A stretch of 64,000 nt of DNA from Blastococcus mobilis (GTDB lineage Bacteria > Actinomycetota > Actinomycetes > Mycobacteriales > Geodermatophilaceae), in assembly GCF_900188025.1 (NCBI RefSeq), contig NZ_FZNO01000007.1:124001-188000 (forward strand). Direction: 5' to 3'. The notes beneath the pieces were generated by a model, which was given only the letters and a program-made list of their open reading frames with translations, made no database searches and had not been told where the DNA came from. Of the stretch, positions 9,342 to 17,611 are shown in pieces (positions within the stretch are counted from its first letter, which is position 1; each line of letters starts with the position of its first letter). Position numbers and translations under genes: made by a program.

Positions 9342-10499
9342 ATGAGCGATCCCCGCCGCGATTTGCTGCCGACTCACGAGGCCCAGCACTCGTTCGACGT
9401 GGTGCTGCGGGGCTACGACCGCAGTCAGGTGGCCGACACCATCGAGCGGCTCGAGGCCGACTTCCGGATCGCCCTCGCCGATCGTGATGCGGCCGTCAGC
9501 CGCTCCGCCGACCTCGCCGGCCAGCTCTCCGCGCTGCACGGTGAGATCGAGTCGCTCCGGCGCAAGGCCGCCTCGGCGTCGGCCCCCACCTTCGAGAACA
9601 TCAGCGAGCGCATCCAGCACATGCTGCAGCTCGCCGAGGAGGAAGCAGGGGAGATCCGCCGCGCGGCCGAGCTGGACGCGCAGGCGGTCCGCGAGCAGAC
9701 CGCCGCCGAGGAGCGCGCGCTGCTCGAGCGGCACGCCGCCGGGCAGGCCGAGGTCGAGCGGATGCTCGCGGAGGCCCGGCAGAACGCCGAGCAGATCGCC
9801 CAGAAGGCGCAGCAGCGCGCCGACGAGCTCGTCGCCAAGGCACAGGAGCGGGTGGCCCGGCTCGATGCCGAGTCCCAGGCGCGCCGGGCCAAGGTCGAGG
9901 AGGACTTCGACATCGCCCAGCGCGCTCGGCGAGCCGAGGCGGCCGCGGCGGAGGAAGAGCGCGAACGCGTCTCCACGCAGGCCGCCCGCCAGCGGATCGC
10001 CGCAGCCGAGCAGCACGCGGCGCAGCTCGTCGCCGAGGCGGAGGCGAAGGCCGAGGCCATCCGCGACGTGCGCGACGAGCTCACCGGCCGGCTACTGCAG
10101 GCCCGCCAGCTGCTCAGCAGCCTTCCGGAGCTCAGCGACCGCCCGCAGCAGACCGCTCCACAGGAGACCGCTCCCCAGCCGGCACCGGCTCCGACCCGGA
10201 GCCAGGCATCCCCGACCGGCTCGGGCTCGGGCACCAGCGTCGCCGCGTCGCAGGCTGCCGCCGTACGAGAGACCGAGCGACGCCCTCAGCCGGCGGCGCA
10301 GGCCACGCCCACGCATGCCACGCCGTCGTCCGCCCCCAGGGGCGAGGGCGAGGCGGCCGCGGCGCGGCAGCCCACCCGCCCGGAGCCGGCCGCGACGCGT
10401 CAGCTCCCGATGCCGCCGCGGCCGGGTGCGTCCCCGGCTCCGGTCCAGGGGCCGCCGACCCAGGCCATCGACCAGCCGGTCGGCCAGGGGCGTCACTGA
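9342..10499 (+). CDS. DivIVA-domain coiled-coil protein (Wag31/FilP-like)
   Basis: 385 residues. An N-terminal DivIVA-type membrane-targeting and dimerisation segment (about 14-48, SFDVVLRGYDRSQVADTIERL) is followed by a long Ala/Glu/Gln/Arg coiled coil to about residue 265, then a low-complexity Pro/Ala/Gln tail. It is probably a polar or cytoskeletal scaffold related to Streptomyces FilP/Scy. Sequence alone does not say which. A GAGGAT hexamer 6 nt before the ATG may be a leaderless-type -10. The downstream sortase begins about 80 bp on, with a repeat copy between. Confidence 0.85.
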   Translation: MSDPRRDLLPTHEAQHSFDVVLRGYDRSQVADTIERLEADFRIALADRDAAVSRSADLAGQLSALHGEIESLRRKAASASAPTFENISERIQHMLQLAEEEAGEIRRAAELDAQAVREQTAAEERALLERHAAGQAEVERMLAEARQNAEQIAQKAQQRADELVAKAQERVARLDAESQARRAKVEEDFDIAQRARRAEAAAAEEERERVSTQAARQRIAAAEQHAAQLVAEAEAKAEAIRDVRDELTGRLLQARQLLSSLPELSDRPQQTAPQETAPQPAPAPTRSQASPTGSGSGTSVAASQAAAVRETERRPQPAAQATPTHATPSSAPRGEGEAAAARQPTRPEPAATRQLPMPPRPGASPAPVQGPPTQAIDQPVGQGRH

Positions 10500-10560
10500 T
10501 AGAGGGCCCCCCTACCCCCCGCCACTCGCGAGCTCGTGGCGGGACCCTGCAGAGGGGCCG
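10500..10560. repeat. Dispersed palindromic repeat, copy C
   Basis: Directly follows the DivIVA-like TGA: AGAGGGCCCCCCTACCCC, then ACTCGCGAGCTCGTGGCGGG and CCCTGCAGAGGGGCC. It occupies the leader, and possibly the first codons, of the sortase gene. Confidence 0.65.
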
Positions 10561-10579
10561 CCGCGGGCTGTTCGTCGTC

Positions 10580-11932
10580 GTGCTGGGGGCGCTCGTGTGG
10601 TCCCTCGGCATGCCTCCGGCAGCGGCCGAGGAGGCCGGGCGCCTGCGCGTGGCGCACCTCTCCCCTGACACGCCGGCCGTGGACGTCGCCGTCGCCCCCG
10701 TGGCCCCCGGCTCCGGAGAACCGCTGACCCATCCGGGACCCGACCTCGTCGCCGGGCTCTCCTACGGCACGGTCAGCGACGTCGTCGAGCTCGTTCCCGG
10801 CGCGTACGCCGTGAGCGTGCGTGCCGCGGGCAGTGAGCGCACCGTCCCGCCGGTGCTGTCGGCCCGCGTCGAGGTGGCCGCCGGAGCGGCCGGGACGGTG
10901 ACCCTCGGCGGCCGGTTCGCCGACCTCGCTCTGCACTCGCTCACCGACGACCTCTCCGCTCCCCCGCCCGGCTCCGCACGCGTCCGCGTCCTGGCGGCGG
11001 CCGCCGAGATCCCGGCCCTGGACGTCGCGGTGCGCGGCGGGCCGTCACTGGCCACGGGGCTGCCCTTCGGTGCCGGCGGAGAAGCACGCACGGTCCCGGC
11101 CGGGGCGGCGACCCTGACCGTCGGCGGAGGCGGCGTCGCGGCGGCCGAGGTGCCGATGTCGTTCGTCGCGGGCTCGGTGGTCACGCTGATCGTGCTCGAC
11201 CGCCCGGAGGGTGGCCTGACCGTCCGGCCGGTACTCGACGCCGCCGGGCCGTCCGTGGTTCCGGCCGGTGGTGTGGAGGCGGGCACCGGTCCTCTCCCGG
11301 GTGCAGCACCCGCCCTGCCGCTCGCCCTGCCGCTCGCCACGGCACTCGTGGCGGTGCTGGGCGCAGCCGGCCGCCGGGGACGCGTCGTCCTCGCGGTCAC
11401 CGGTCTCGCCGTGACCGTGGGGTTCTCGACGCCGGGAACCAGCGCCCATGCGACGACGGGGCCCGTCGTCCTCGCTCCCGCTCCCCAGCAGCAGACCGCA
11501 CCCGTCCGCGTCCTGATCCCCTCCGTGGGCGTGGACGCCCCGCTCACCGGCGCGGGGCTGGACGCCTCCGGTGCGCTGGTGCCGCCCGCGGATCCAGCGA
11601 CCGCCGGCTGGTACACCGGCGGCCCGGTTCCCGGGGGAACCGGTCCTGCGGTGCTCGCCGGGCACGTGGACTGGGCCGGCTCGCCCGCCGCGTTCGCCGG
11701 CATCGCCGACCTCGACCCCGGCGAGGAGGTCCTGGTCGGGCGCGCCGACGGGAGCACGGCCCGGTTCACCGTCACGCGCGTCGTCCACCGCGCCAAGAGC
11801 GACTTCCCGGCCGCCGAGGTCTACGCACCCACCTCAGGAGCCGAGCTGCGGCTGATCACCTGCGGCGGCGCCTTCGACCGGTCGCGGGGCAGCTACGAGG
11901 ACAACGTGATCGTCTTCGCCCGGGCGAGGTGA
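10580..11932 (+). CDS. DUF4397-class F sortase fusion protein
   Basis: 450 residues from GTG 10580. Order: signal-peptide-like hydrophobic segment, a DUF4397 domain (starting RLRVAHLSPDTPAVDVAV, about 21-215), a Pro/Ala linker with one transmembrane stretch (LPLALPLATALVAVLGAAG), then a sortase domain (about 300-450). The catalytic triad is visible: His in LAGHVDW, Cys in LITCGGAF and Arg in SRGSYEDN. The true start is uncertain. RGRRGLFVVV, an ideal signal-peptide n-region, is encoded in frame just upstream of 10580, but only CTG codons (10496, 10547, 10568) are available. DUF4397 and class F sortases are usually separate genes. Confidence 0.87.
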   Translation: MLGALVWSLGMPPAAAEEAGRLRVAHLSPDTPAVDVAVAPVAPGSGEPLTHPGPDLVAGLSYGTVSDVVELVPGAYAVSVRAAGSERTVPPVLSARVEVAAGAAGTVTLGGRFADLALHSLTDDLSAPPPGSARVRVLAAAAEIPALDVAVRGGPSLATGLPFGAGGEARTVPAGAATLTVGGGGVAAAEVPMSFVAGSVVTLIVLDRPEGGLTVRPVLDAAGPSVVPAGGVEAGTGPLPGAAPALPLALPLATALVAVLGAAGRRGRVVLAVTGLAVTVGFSTPGTSAHATTGPVVLAPAPQQQTAPVRVLIPSVGVDAPLTGAGLDASGALVPPADPATAGWYTGGPVPGGTGPAVLAGHVDWAGSPAAFAGIADLDPGEEVLVGRADGSTARFTVTRVVHRAKSDFPAAEVYAPTSGAELRLITCGGAFDRSRGSYEDNVIVFARAR

Positions 11933-11936
11933 TGCA

Positions 11937-12078
11937 ACGGCCCCGCTGCAGGGGCCCACGCGAGCATGCAAGGGCGGGCGGCAGGACGGCCCCCCCTGCA
12001 GGGGCCCGCCGCCGGCCCCGTCCCGGGCCCCGCCCTGAGCGTGCGAAGGGTGGGCAGGACGGGGTCCTTCTCCGGTGG
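11937..12078. repeat. Dispersed palindromic repeat, copy D (double unit)
   Basis: Two cores, GAGCATGCAAGGGC and GAGCGTGCGAAGGGTGGG, separated by CCCCCCTGCAGGGGCC, ending GGGGGGTCCTTA against the stop of the minus-strand gene at 12094. It fills the space between convergent genes and can fold into long GC hairpins. Confidence 0.7.
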
Positions 12079-12093
12079 GGGGCAGGGGGGTCC

Positions 12094-12399
12094 TTACCGG
12101 CGCCGGTCCCGCGCCCGCCAGCAGGTCGCGTGCCAGTGCCGGCGCCGGTCTGCGGCGGACTCGGTGTCCCAGGGGTCGAGGTCGGAGTCACGGGCGTAGG
12201 CGGGCCAGGTGACGACGTGCGGGGTACCCGGCCGGATCTCCTGGTCACAGCCCGGGCAGCGGTAGGTCTTGCCCGTCGCGGCCCCGGTGAGCGGGCGGAC
12301 CACCCAGTCACCGTCGGCGGCCTCCTCGACGGTCTCGACGCGACGGGCCGGGTCCGGCCCCGAGGGGCGGGACCCGGCCCGTGGTCGCCGACGGGGCAC
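12094..12399 (-). CDS. Small putative zinc-ribbon protein, actinobacterial hypothetical
   Basis: 101 residues from GTG 12399, which begins 2 bp after the stop of the upstream dehydrogenase, so the two are co-transcribed and probably coupled. The Arg/Pro-rich N-terminus precedes YRCPGCDQEIRPGTPHVV and HWHATCW, a Cys-x2-Cys ... His ... His-x3-Cys arrangement able to bind zinc. I recognise this as a conserved actinobacterial hypothetical family that databases sometimes call ATP/GTP-binding. No function can be assigned. Confidence 0.75.
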   Translation of the reverse strand: MPRRRPRAGSRPSGPDPARRVETVEEAADGDWVVRPLTGAATGKTYRCPGCDQEIRPGTPHVVTWPAYARDSDLDPWDTESAADRRRHWHATCWRARDRRR

Positions 12400-12401
12400 C
12401 G

Positions 12402-14183
12402 TCAGCGAGCGGCGTAGTCCCGGAACCCGCGGCCGGTCTTGCGGCCGAGGTAGCCGGCGGTCACCAGGTGCTCCAGGAGCGGGGCCGGCGCGAACCCGGG
12501 CTCGCGGAACTCGGTGTAGAGCTCGCGCTCGATGGCCAGCGACACGTCCAGGCCCACGACGTCGAGCAGCTCGAAGGGCCCCATGGGGTAGCCGCAGCCC
12601 ACCTTCATGGCGGCGTCGATGTCGTCGGCGGTCGCGTAGTGCGCCTCCAGCATCTTCACCGCGTCGTTGAGGTACGGGAACAGCAGCGCATTCACGATGA
12701 AGCCGGCGCGGTCGGTGCAGGACACCGCGTGCTTGCCCAGCTGCGCGCTGACCGCGTGCGCGGTGGCCGCGACGTCCGGCGCGGTCGAGATGGTGGAGAC
12801 GACCTCGACCAGCTTCATGACCTGCGCCGGGTTGAAGAAGTGCATGCCGACCACGTCGGCCGGGCGGCCGCTGGCCTTGGCGCACTCGATGACCGGCAGG
12901 CTGGACGTGGTGGTCGCGAGCACCGCGCCCGGCTTGGCGATCTCACCGAGGTTGGCGAAGAGCGCCTCCTTCACCGACAGCGACTCGACGACGGCCTCGA
13001 TGATCAGGTCGCGGTCGGCCAGCTCGTCCAGCGACGTGGTGCCGGTGACCCGGGCGAGGATCTCGTCCCGGGCGGTCTCGTCGAGGCGGCCGCGCACCAC
13101 CTGCTTCTCCAGCGACTTGGTGAGGGCCAACGTGGCGGCCTCGACCTTCTCCGGGGTGCGGGCGACGAAGCGCACGTCGTAGCCGCCCTTGGCGACGACC
13201 TCGAGGATCCCGGTGGCCATGGTGCCCGAACCGATGACGCCCACGGCCCGCACCGGCCGGGCGCCCTCCGCGGCTCCCCCGGCGGCTGGGGTCGCGGCGT
13301 CGTCGACGACCTCGGCCGAGCCGGGCTCTGCGTAGGTGTAGAAGCCGCGGCCGGACTTCCGGCCGAGCAGGCCCGCGGTCATCATCTGCTTGATGACCGG
13401 GCTCGGGGCGTGCAGCCGGTTGCGCGACTGCTTGTACATCGTGTCGAGGATCTCGTAGGCGGTGTCGATGCCGATGAGGTCCATCAGCGCGAGCGGGCCC
13501 ATGGGCAGGCCACAGCCCAGCCGCATGGCGGCGTCGATGTCCTCACGGGTGGCGTAGCGGTTCTCGAACATGGAGACCGCGTGGTTGAGGTAGCCGAACA
13601 GCAGTGCGTTGGCGATGAACCCGGCCTTGTCGCCGATGGTCACGTCGACCTTGCCGAGCCGCTCGGCCAGCGCCTCGACGTCGTCCACGACCGACTGCTC
13701 GGTGACGACGGTGCGCACCACCTCCACCAGCTTCATGACCGGCGCCGGGTTGAAGAAGTGCATCCCGATGACCTTGCTCGGCCGGCCGGTGGCCACGGAG
13801 AGCTCGGTCACCGACAGGCTCGAGGTGTTGGTCGCCAGGATCGTGTCCGGCGGGCAGATCTTGTCCAGCTCGGCGAAGACCTCGGCCTTGAGCTCCATGC
13901 GCTCGGGCACGGCCTCGATGACGAGCTCGGCGTTCGCGAGGTCCTCCATCGAGCAGGTGAAGCGGATCCGCTCGAAGATCGCGTCCCGGTCGGCCGGGTC
14001 GAGCTTGCCGCGGCTCACGGCCCGGTCGGTGGACTGCTCGACGTGGCCGCGTCCCCGGGCCAGCGCGTCCTCGGTGACCTCCACGGCGGTGACCGAGAGG
14101 CCCGCCCGCGCGAGCACCTCGGCGATGCCGGCACCCATGGTGCCCAGCCCCACGACGCCGACCTCGTTCAGTTCCCTGGCCAC
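12402..14183 (-). CDS. Tandem (two-domain) 3-hydroxybutyryl-CoA dehydrogenase
   Basis: 593 residues made of two complete 3-hydroxyacyl-CoA dehydrogenase units (about 1-300 and 310-593) joined by an Ala/Gly/Pro linker. Each has its NAD-binding motif (VGVVGLGTMGAGIAEVL and VGVIGSGTMATGILEVV), catalytic His in GMHFFNPA, and a C-terminal helical domain (GLLGRKSGRGFY and GYLGRKTGRGFR). It oxidises 3-hydroxybutyryl-CoA or, in reverse, reduces acetoacetyl-CoA. Its operator matches those of ccr and ecm, supporting a role in the ethylmalonyl-CoA pathway. Both halves retain key residues, so both may be active. Confidence 0.92.
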   Translation of the reverse strand: MARELNEVGVVGLGTMGAGIAEVLARAGLSVTAVEVTEDALARGRGHVEQSTDRAVSRGKLDPADRDAIFERIRFTCSMEDLANAELVIEAVPERMELKAEVFAELDKICPPDTILATNTSSLSVTELSVATGRPSKVIGMHFFNPAPVMKLVEVVRTVVTEQSVVDDVEALAERLGKVDVTIGDKAGFIANALLFGYLNHAVSMFENRYATREDIDAAMRLGCGLPMGPLALMDLIGIDTAYEILDTMYKQSRNRLHAPSPVIKQMMTAGLLGRKSGRGFYTYAEPGSAEVVDDAATPAAGGAAEGARPVRAVGVIGSGTMATGILEVVAKGGYDVRFVARTPEKVEAATLALTKSLEKQVVRGRLDETARDEILARVTGTTSLDELADRDLIIEAVVESLSVKEALFANLGEIAKPGAVLATTTSSLPVIECAKASGRPADVVGMHFFNPAQVMKLVEVVSTISTAPDVAATAHAVSAQLGKHAVSCTDRAGFIVNALLFPYLNDAVKMLEAHYATADDIDAAMKVGCGYPMGPFELLDVVGLDVSLAIERELYTEFREPGFAPAPLLEHLVTAGYLGRKTGRGFRDYAAR

Positions 14184-14251
14184 GAGCTCATCTCCTCACA
14201 CCGGTGATCGCGGGTGAGTCTCTCACCCCGGGCGAACCACCGCTGCGCGGG

Positions 14252-14267
14252 TCTACCGGTCGGTAAC
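14252..14267 (-). promoter_or_regulatory. Palindromic operator upstream of 3-hydroxybutyryl-CoA dehydrogenase
   Basis: On the minus strand GTTACCGACCGGTAGA, one half-site perfect and the other with one change, 69 bp before the dehydrogenase ATG. It matches the ccr operator at 13 of 16 positions, and the spacing to a possible TAGACC -10 is comparable. Confidence 0.6.
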
Positions 14268-14287
14268 TTCAGGTCGGCGTCGGCCTG

Positions 14288-14959
14288 TCAGAACAGCCGC
14301 TCGGAGGGGTCGTCGGTGCCCTTGAGGACGGCGTAGTCGACGGTGACGCAGTCGATGCCGCGATCCTGAGCGAGCACCCGCGCCTGGGGCTTGATCTCCT
14401 GCGCGGCGAACACGCCCTTGACCGGGGCGAGCAGCGGATCCCGGTTGAGCAGCTCCAGGTAGCGGGTGAGCTGCTCCACGCCGTCGATCTCGCCGCGCCG
14501 CTTGATCTCGACGGCCACCACGGCGCCGGAGGCGTCGCGGCAGAGCAGGTCGACCGGCCCGATGGCGGTCGGGTACTCGCGGCGCACCAGCGACCACCCC
14601 GGCCCGAAGGTCTCCACGTGCAGCGCGAGCAACCGCTGGAGCTCGGCCTCGACGCCGTCCTTCTGCAGACCGGGGTCGACCCCGAGGTCGGCGGAGTGAT
14701 CGTGCTCCACGGCCTCGATGGTGATGATCAGCTGCTCGCCGGCCTTGTTCGTGACCGTCCAGGTGCCCGAGCCGTCCACCAGCTCGTCCTTGAGCGTGCA
14801 GGGTGGGCTCATCCAGTTCAGCGGCTTGTAGGCGCGGTCGTCGGCGTGGATGGACACCGAGCCGTCCGCCTTGACCAGCAGCAGGCGGGTCGCCATGGGC
14901 AGGTGGGCGGTGAGCCGCCCGATGTAGTCGACGGAGCAGCGGGCAAGGACCAGACGCAC
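14288..14959 (-). CDS. nucS: Endonuclease NucS (mismatch-specific, non-canonical MMR)
   Basis: 223 residues from GTG 14959. The N-terminal DNA-binding half is followed by a RecB-like nuclease domain with [22 protein letters not shown]137, E151 and K153 form the catalytic set. The C-terminus SERLF resembles the beta-clamp-binding tail of mycobacterial NucS. NucS cleaves both strands at G-T, G-G and T-T mismatches in actinobacteria lacking MutS/MutL. TAGCGT lies 8 nt upstream of the GTG (14968-14973), consistent with a leaderless transcript. The gene also lies near the epimerase/thiolase pair in mycobacteria (Rv1321). Confidence 0.95.
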   Translation of the reverse strand: MRLVLARCSVDYIGRLTAHLPMATRLLLVKADGSVSIHADDRAYKPLNWMSPPCTLKDELVDGSGTWTVTNKAGEQLIITIEAVEHDHSADLGVDPGLQKDGVEAELQRLLALHVETFGPGWSLVRREYPTAIGPVDLLCRDASGAVVAVEIKRRGEIDGVEQLTRYLELLNRDPLLAPVKGVFAAQEIKPQARVLAQDRGIDCVTVDYAVLKGTDDPSERLF

Positions 14960-14967
14960 GGGCGCCG

Positions 14968-14973
14968 ACGCTA
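14968..14973 (-). promoter_or_regulatory. Leaderless-type -10 for nucS
   Basis: TAGCGT on the minus strand, 8 nt from the GTG start. No good -35 is visible. Support comes from recurrence of the same arrangement at other genes in the window. Confidence 0.4.
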
Positions 14974-15016
14974 CCGGGCGCGGGAACCGTCTCCGCGGCC
15001 CCGTCGTGGTGGTGGC

Positions 15017-15874
15017 ATGACGATCATGAGAGTGGTCCGGCCGGTGCTCACGGCCGCCCTGCTCCTGGGGCTCCCGGCGTGCGCGGAGCGCGGCGGGGTG
15101 GCGGCCCCCGGCACCCCTGCGCCCTCGTCGTCCCAGGCAGCGGCGACCGAGGGCCTCGTCCTCCGCGTGGAGCACACCGGTGGCTATGCCACGCCGTCGA
15201 TGCTCGCTGCGCGGCTGCCCCTCGTGAGCGTCTACGCCGACGGGCGGGTGATCACCGAAGGCCCCGTCATCGAGGTCCATCCGGGCCCGGCGCTGCCCAA
15301 CCTGCAGGTGCAGCAGATCGCGCGGAGCGAGGTGCAGGGCCTCGTGGACCGCGCCATGGCCGCCGGGGTCGCCGACACCTTCGATCTGGGGCTCCCCCCG
15401 ATCGCCGACGCACCGACCACCCGGTTCACGGTCGTGACCGCCGCGGACACCTACGTGCGCGAGGCCTACGCGTTGTGGGACACCCCCGGAGGCAGTGGGC
15501 TCACCGGCGAGCAGGAGAAGGCCCGCGGGAAGCTCATCGATCTCCTGAGCTCCCTGACCGACCTCGGTGCAGGCACCGGGCCCTACGCGGCCGACGTCGT
15601 CTCGGCCGTCGTCTCCCCGTGGGTCGATCGCGGGGACGGGCTCGCCCAGCCGCATGCCCCGTGGCCCGGCCCGCCGCTGCCGGGCGAGACGACCGGCGGC
15701 CCGCCGGACGTCACCTGCGTGACGGCCACCGGCGAGGAGGCCCGGGCGGTCCTGGAGGCAGCCCGCTCGGCCAACGCCGCGACGCCGTGGACCACGGCGA
15801 ACGGCATGCGGTGGTCGGTCTCCTTCCGCCCGCTGCTGCCCGACGAGACCAGCTGCGCGGACCTGGCCCGCTGA
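15017..15874 (+). CDS. Hypothetical lipoprotein
   Basis: 285 residues. A short basic n-region and hydrophobic core end in the lipobox LPAC with Cys22, so export and lipidation are expected. A Gly/Ala/Pro/Ser linker leads to a globular part with no domain I recognise. Two Cys pairs (VTCVT and TSCAD) near the C-terminus could be disulphide-bonded. The gene stands alone between divergent nucS and a terminator. An internal ATG at 15026 would shorten it by three residues. Confidence 0.8.
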   Translation: MTIMRVVRPVLTAALLLGLPACAERGGVAAPGTPAPSSSQAAATEGLVLRVEHTGGYATPSMLAARLPLVSVYADGRVITEGPVIEVHPGPALPNLQVQQIARSEVQGLVDRAMAAGVADTFDLGLPPIADAPTTRFTVVTAADTYVREAYALWDTPGGSGLTGEQEKARGKLIDLLSSLTDLGAGTGPYAADVVSAVVSPWVDRGDGLAQPHAPWPGPPLPGETTGGPPDVTCVTATGEEARAVLEAARSANAATPWTTANGMRWSVSFRPLLPDETSCADLAR

Positions 15875-15880
15875 TCCGGG

Positions 15881-15928
15881 ACGACGAGCGGCCCGGCCCT
15901 CCACAGGGAGGACCGGGCCGGTCGTCGT
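15881..15928. terminator. Bidirectional hairpin terminator
   Basis: ACGACGAGCGGCCCGGCCCT (15881-15900) pairs with GGACCGGGCCGGTCGTCGT (15910-15928), giving a long stem around a short loop. It sits between the convergent lipoprotein and symporter genes. Confidence 0.75.
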
Positions 15929-15937
15929 GGTGTGGAA

Positions 15938-17290
15938 CTACACCGTCGCGGGCTCCGGACGGCGCAGGTCGGTGTCCACACCGCCACGCTCCTCGACCCG
16001 GGCCAGCGGCTCGATCGTGGAGGTCGACCGGTACCGCTCGATGTCGAGGATGCCCTCGCGCTTGGCCACGATCGTCGGCACCAGCGCCTGCCCCGCGACG
16101 TTGACCGCGGTCCGGCCCATGTCCAGGATCGGGTCGACGGCCAGCAGCAGGCCGACGCCGGCCAGCGGGAGGCCGAGGGTGGACAGCGTCAGGGTCAGCA
16201 TGACCACCGCGCCGGTCGTCCCGGCGGTGGCCGCCGAGCCGATGACCGACACCAGCGCGATCAGCAGGTAGTCGGTGACCGCCAGGTCCACGCCGAAGAA
16301 CTGAGCCACGAAGATCGCCGCGAGCGCCGGGTAGATCGCCGCGCAGCCGTCCATCTTGGTCGTCGCCCCGAGCGGGACGGCGAAGGAGGCGTAGGAGCGC
16401 GGGACGCCCAGGTTCTGCTCGGTCACCCGCTCGGTCACCGGCAGGGTGCCGATCGAGGAGCGGGAGACGAAGGCCAGCTGGATGGCCGGCCAGGCGCCCG
16501 CGAAGTACCGCAGCGGCGAGAGGCCGTGCAGCCGCAGGAGCACCGGGTAGACGACGAACAGCACGAGGGCCAGCCCGACGTAGACGGCGCCGGCGAAGAC
16601 ACCCAGCGAGCCGAGCGACTCCCAGCCGTAGCTGGCGACGGCGTTGCCGATCAGGCCCACGGTGCCCAGCGGCGCCAGCAGGATGACCCACCACAGCACC
16701 TTCTGCACGATCGCCAGGGCCGAGCGGACGAAGCCCAGGAACGGCTCGGCGGCCTCGCCGACCTTGAGGGCCGCGATGCCGATGGCGGCCGAGATGACGA
16801 TCAGCTGCAGCACGTTGAAGGACAGCGCACCCTCGGCCGACGACTGCAGCCCGAGGACGTTGCCCGGCACGATTCCGGTGAGGAAGTCGAACCAGCCACC
16901 GGTCTTCTCGGGAGCGGCCTGGCTGGCGGCATCGACGGAGCTGTTGCGGCCCGGCTCGGTGAGCAGGCCGAGGCCGATGCCGATCGCGACGGCGATCAGG
17001 GCGGTGATCCCGAACCAGAGCAGGGTCTGACCGGCCAGCCGGGCGGCGTTGGAGACCTGCTTGAGATTGGCGATGCTGACGATCACCGCGGTGACGATCA
17101 GCGGCGGGACCAACGCCTTCAGCAGCGTGACGAAGGTGGTGCCGATGGTCTGCAGGGTGCTGGTCAGCCAGTTGGGTTCTTCGGGTCCGACCGGACCCAT
17201 CTCACGGGCGACGAGGCCCAGGACCACGCCCAGCACGAGGGCGAGGAGGACCTGCGCCGCGAACGGGACACGGCGGAGACGAGCGAGCAC
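15938..17290 (-). CDS. Dicarboxylate/amino acid:cation symporter (DAACS family)
   Basis: 450-residue DctA/GltP-type membrane transporter with about eight membrane segments plus re-entrant loops. Family signatures are SRSSIGTLPV (HP1 serine motif), TTKMDGCAAIYP (TM7) and DPILDMGRTAVNVAG (TM8 substrate motif). It takes up C4-dicarboxylates or acidic amino acids with H+ or Na+. GTG 17290 has AAAGG upstream at good spacing; TTG 17317 is an alternative adding nine residues. C4-dicarboxylate uptake would fit the C4/C5 acyl-CoA metabolism nearby, though this is only context. Confidence 0.92.
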   Translation of the reverse strand: MLARLRRVPFAAQVLLALVLGVVLGLVAREMGPVGPEEPNWLTSTLQTIGTTFVTLLKALVPPLIVTAVIVSIANLKQVSNAARLAGQTLLWFGITALIAVAIGIGLGLLTEPGRNSSVDAASQAAPEKTGGWFDFLTGIVPGNVLGLQSSAEGALSFNVLQLIVISAAIGIAALKVGEAAEPFLGFVRSALAIVQKVLWWVILLAPLGTVGLIGNAVASYGWESLGSLGVFAGAVYVGLALVLFVVYPVLLRLHGLSPLRYFAGAWPAIQLAFVSRSSIGTLPVTERVTEQNLGVPRSYASFAVPLGATTKMDGCAAIYPALAAIFVAQFFGVDLAVTDYLLIALVSVIGSAATAGTTGAVVMLTLTLSTLGLPLAGVGLLLAVDPILDMGRTAVNVAGQALVPTIVAKREGILDIERYRSTSTIEPLARVEERGGVDTDLRRPEPATV

Positions 17291-17477
17291 GAGGGTGCCT
17301 TTCGCGAATGGGTGCAAGAACGACGACGGGACGGGAACGGGGAGACCGAGCGGCGCTCAACAGGCCGCGGTCGTCACCCGGCCGAAGTCAAGGGCACGCC
17401 GGCGCGTCAGGCCCCACAGGTTCTGCACGAGAGGATCAATGCCGGCGCCCACCGACGATCATCCCGGCTGTGAGCGG
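17291..17477. other. Non-coding leader region of the symporter gene
   Basis: I see no supported gene. With repeat copy E it forms a 320-bp gap. The sequence is less GC-extreme around 17420-17470 and probably contains the symporter promoter, but no clear -35/-10 pair could be assigned. Confidence 0.3.
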
Positions 17478-17605
17478 ACTCACCGCGGCCCCGTAGGGGT
17501 CCGGCCCGTCCGGGTCCCGCCCTGAGCTCGCGAAGGCCTGTGGCCCCGTCCCGAGGCTCACCGCGAGCGTGCGAGCGGTGAGGTGGGCGGAGTCCTTCCA
17601 GGGGT
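17478..17605. repeat. Dispersed palindromic repeat, copy E (double unit)
   Basis: Cores GAGCTCGCGAAGGC and GAGCGTGCGAGCGGTGAGG with GGGGTCCTT at the end, 6 bases from the stop of the minus-strand crotonase gene (17612). Confidence 0.65.
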
Positions 17606-17611
17606 CCTTCG

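Noticed and set aside
12381-14207. 608-residue plus-strand ORF opposite the tandem dehydrogenase
   Set aside because: Antisense shadow with no domain; NAD motifs and catalytic His are on the minus strand.
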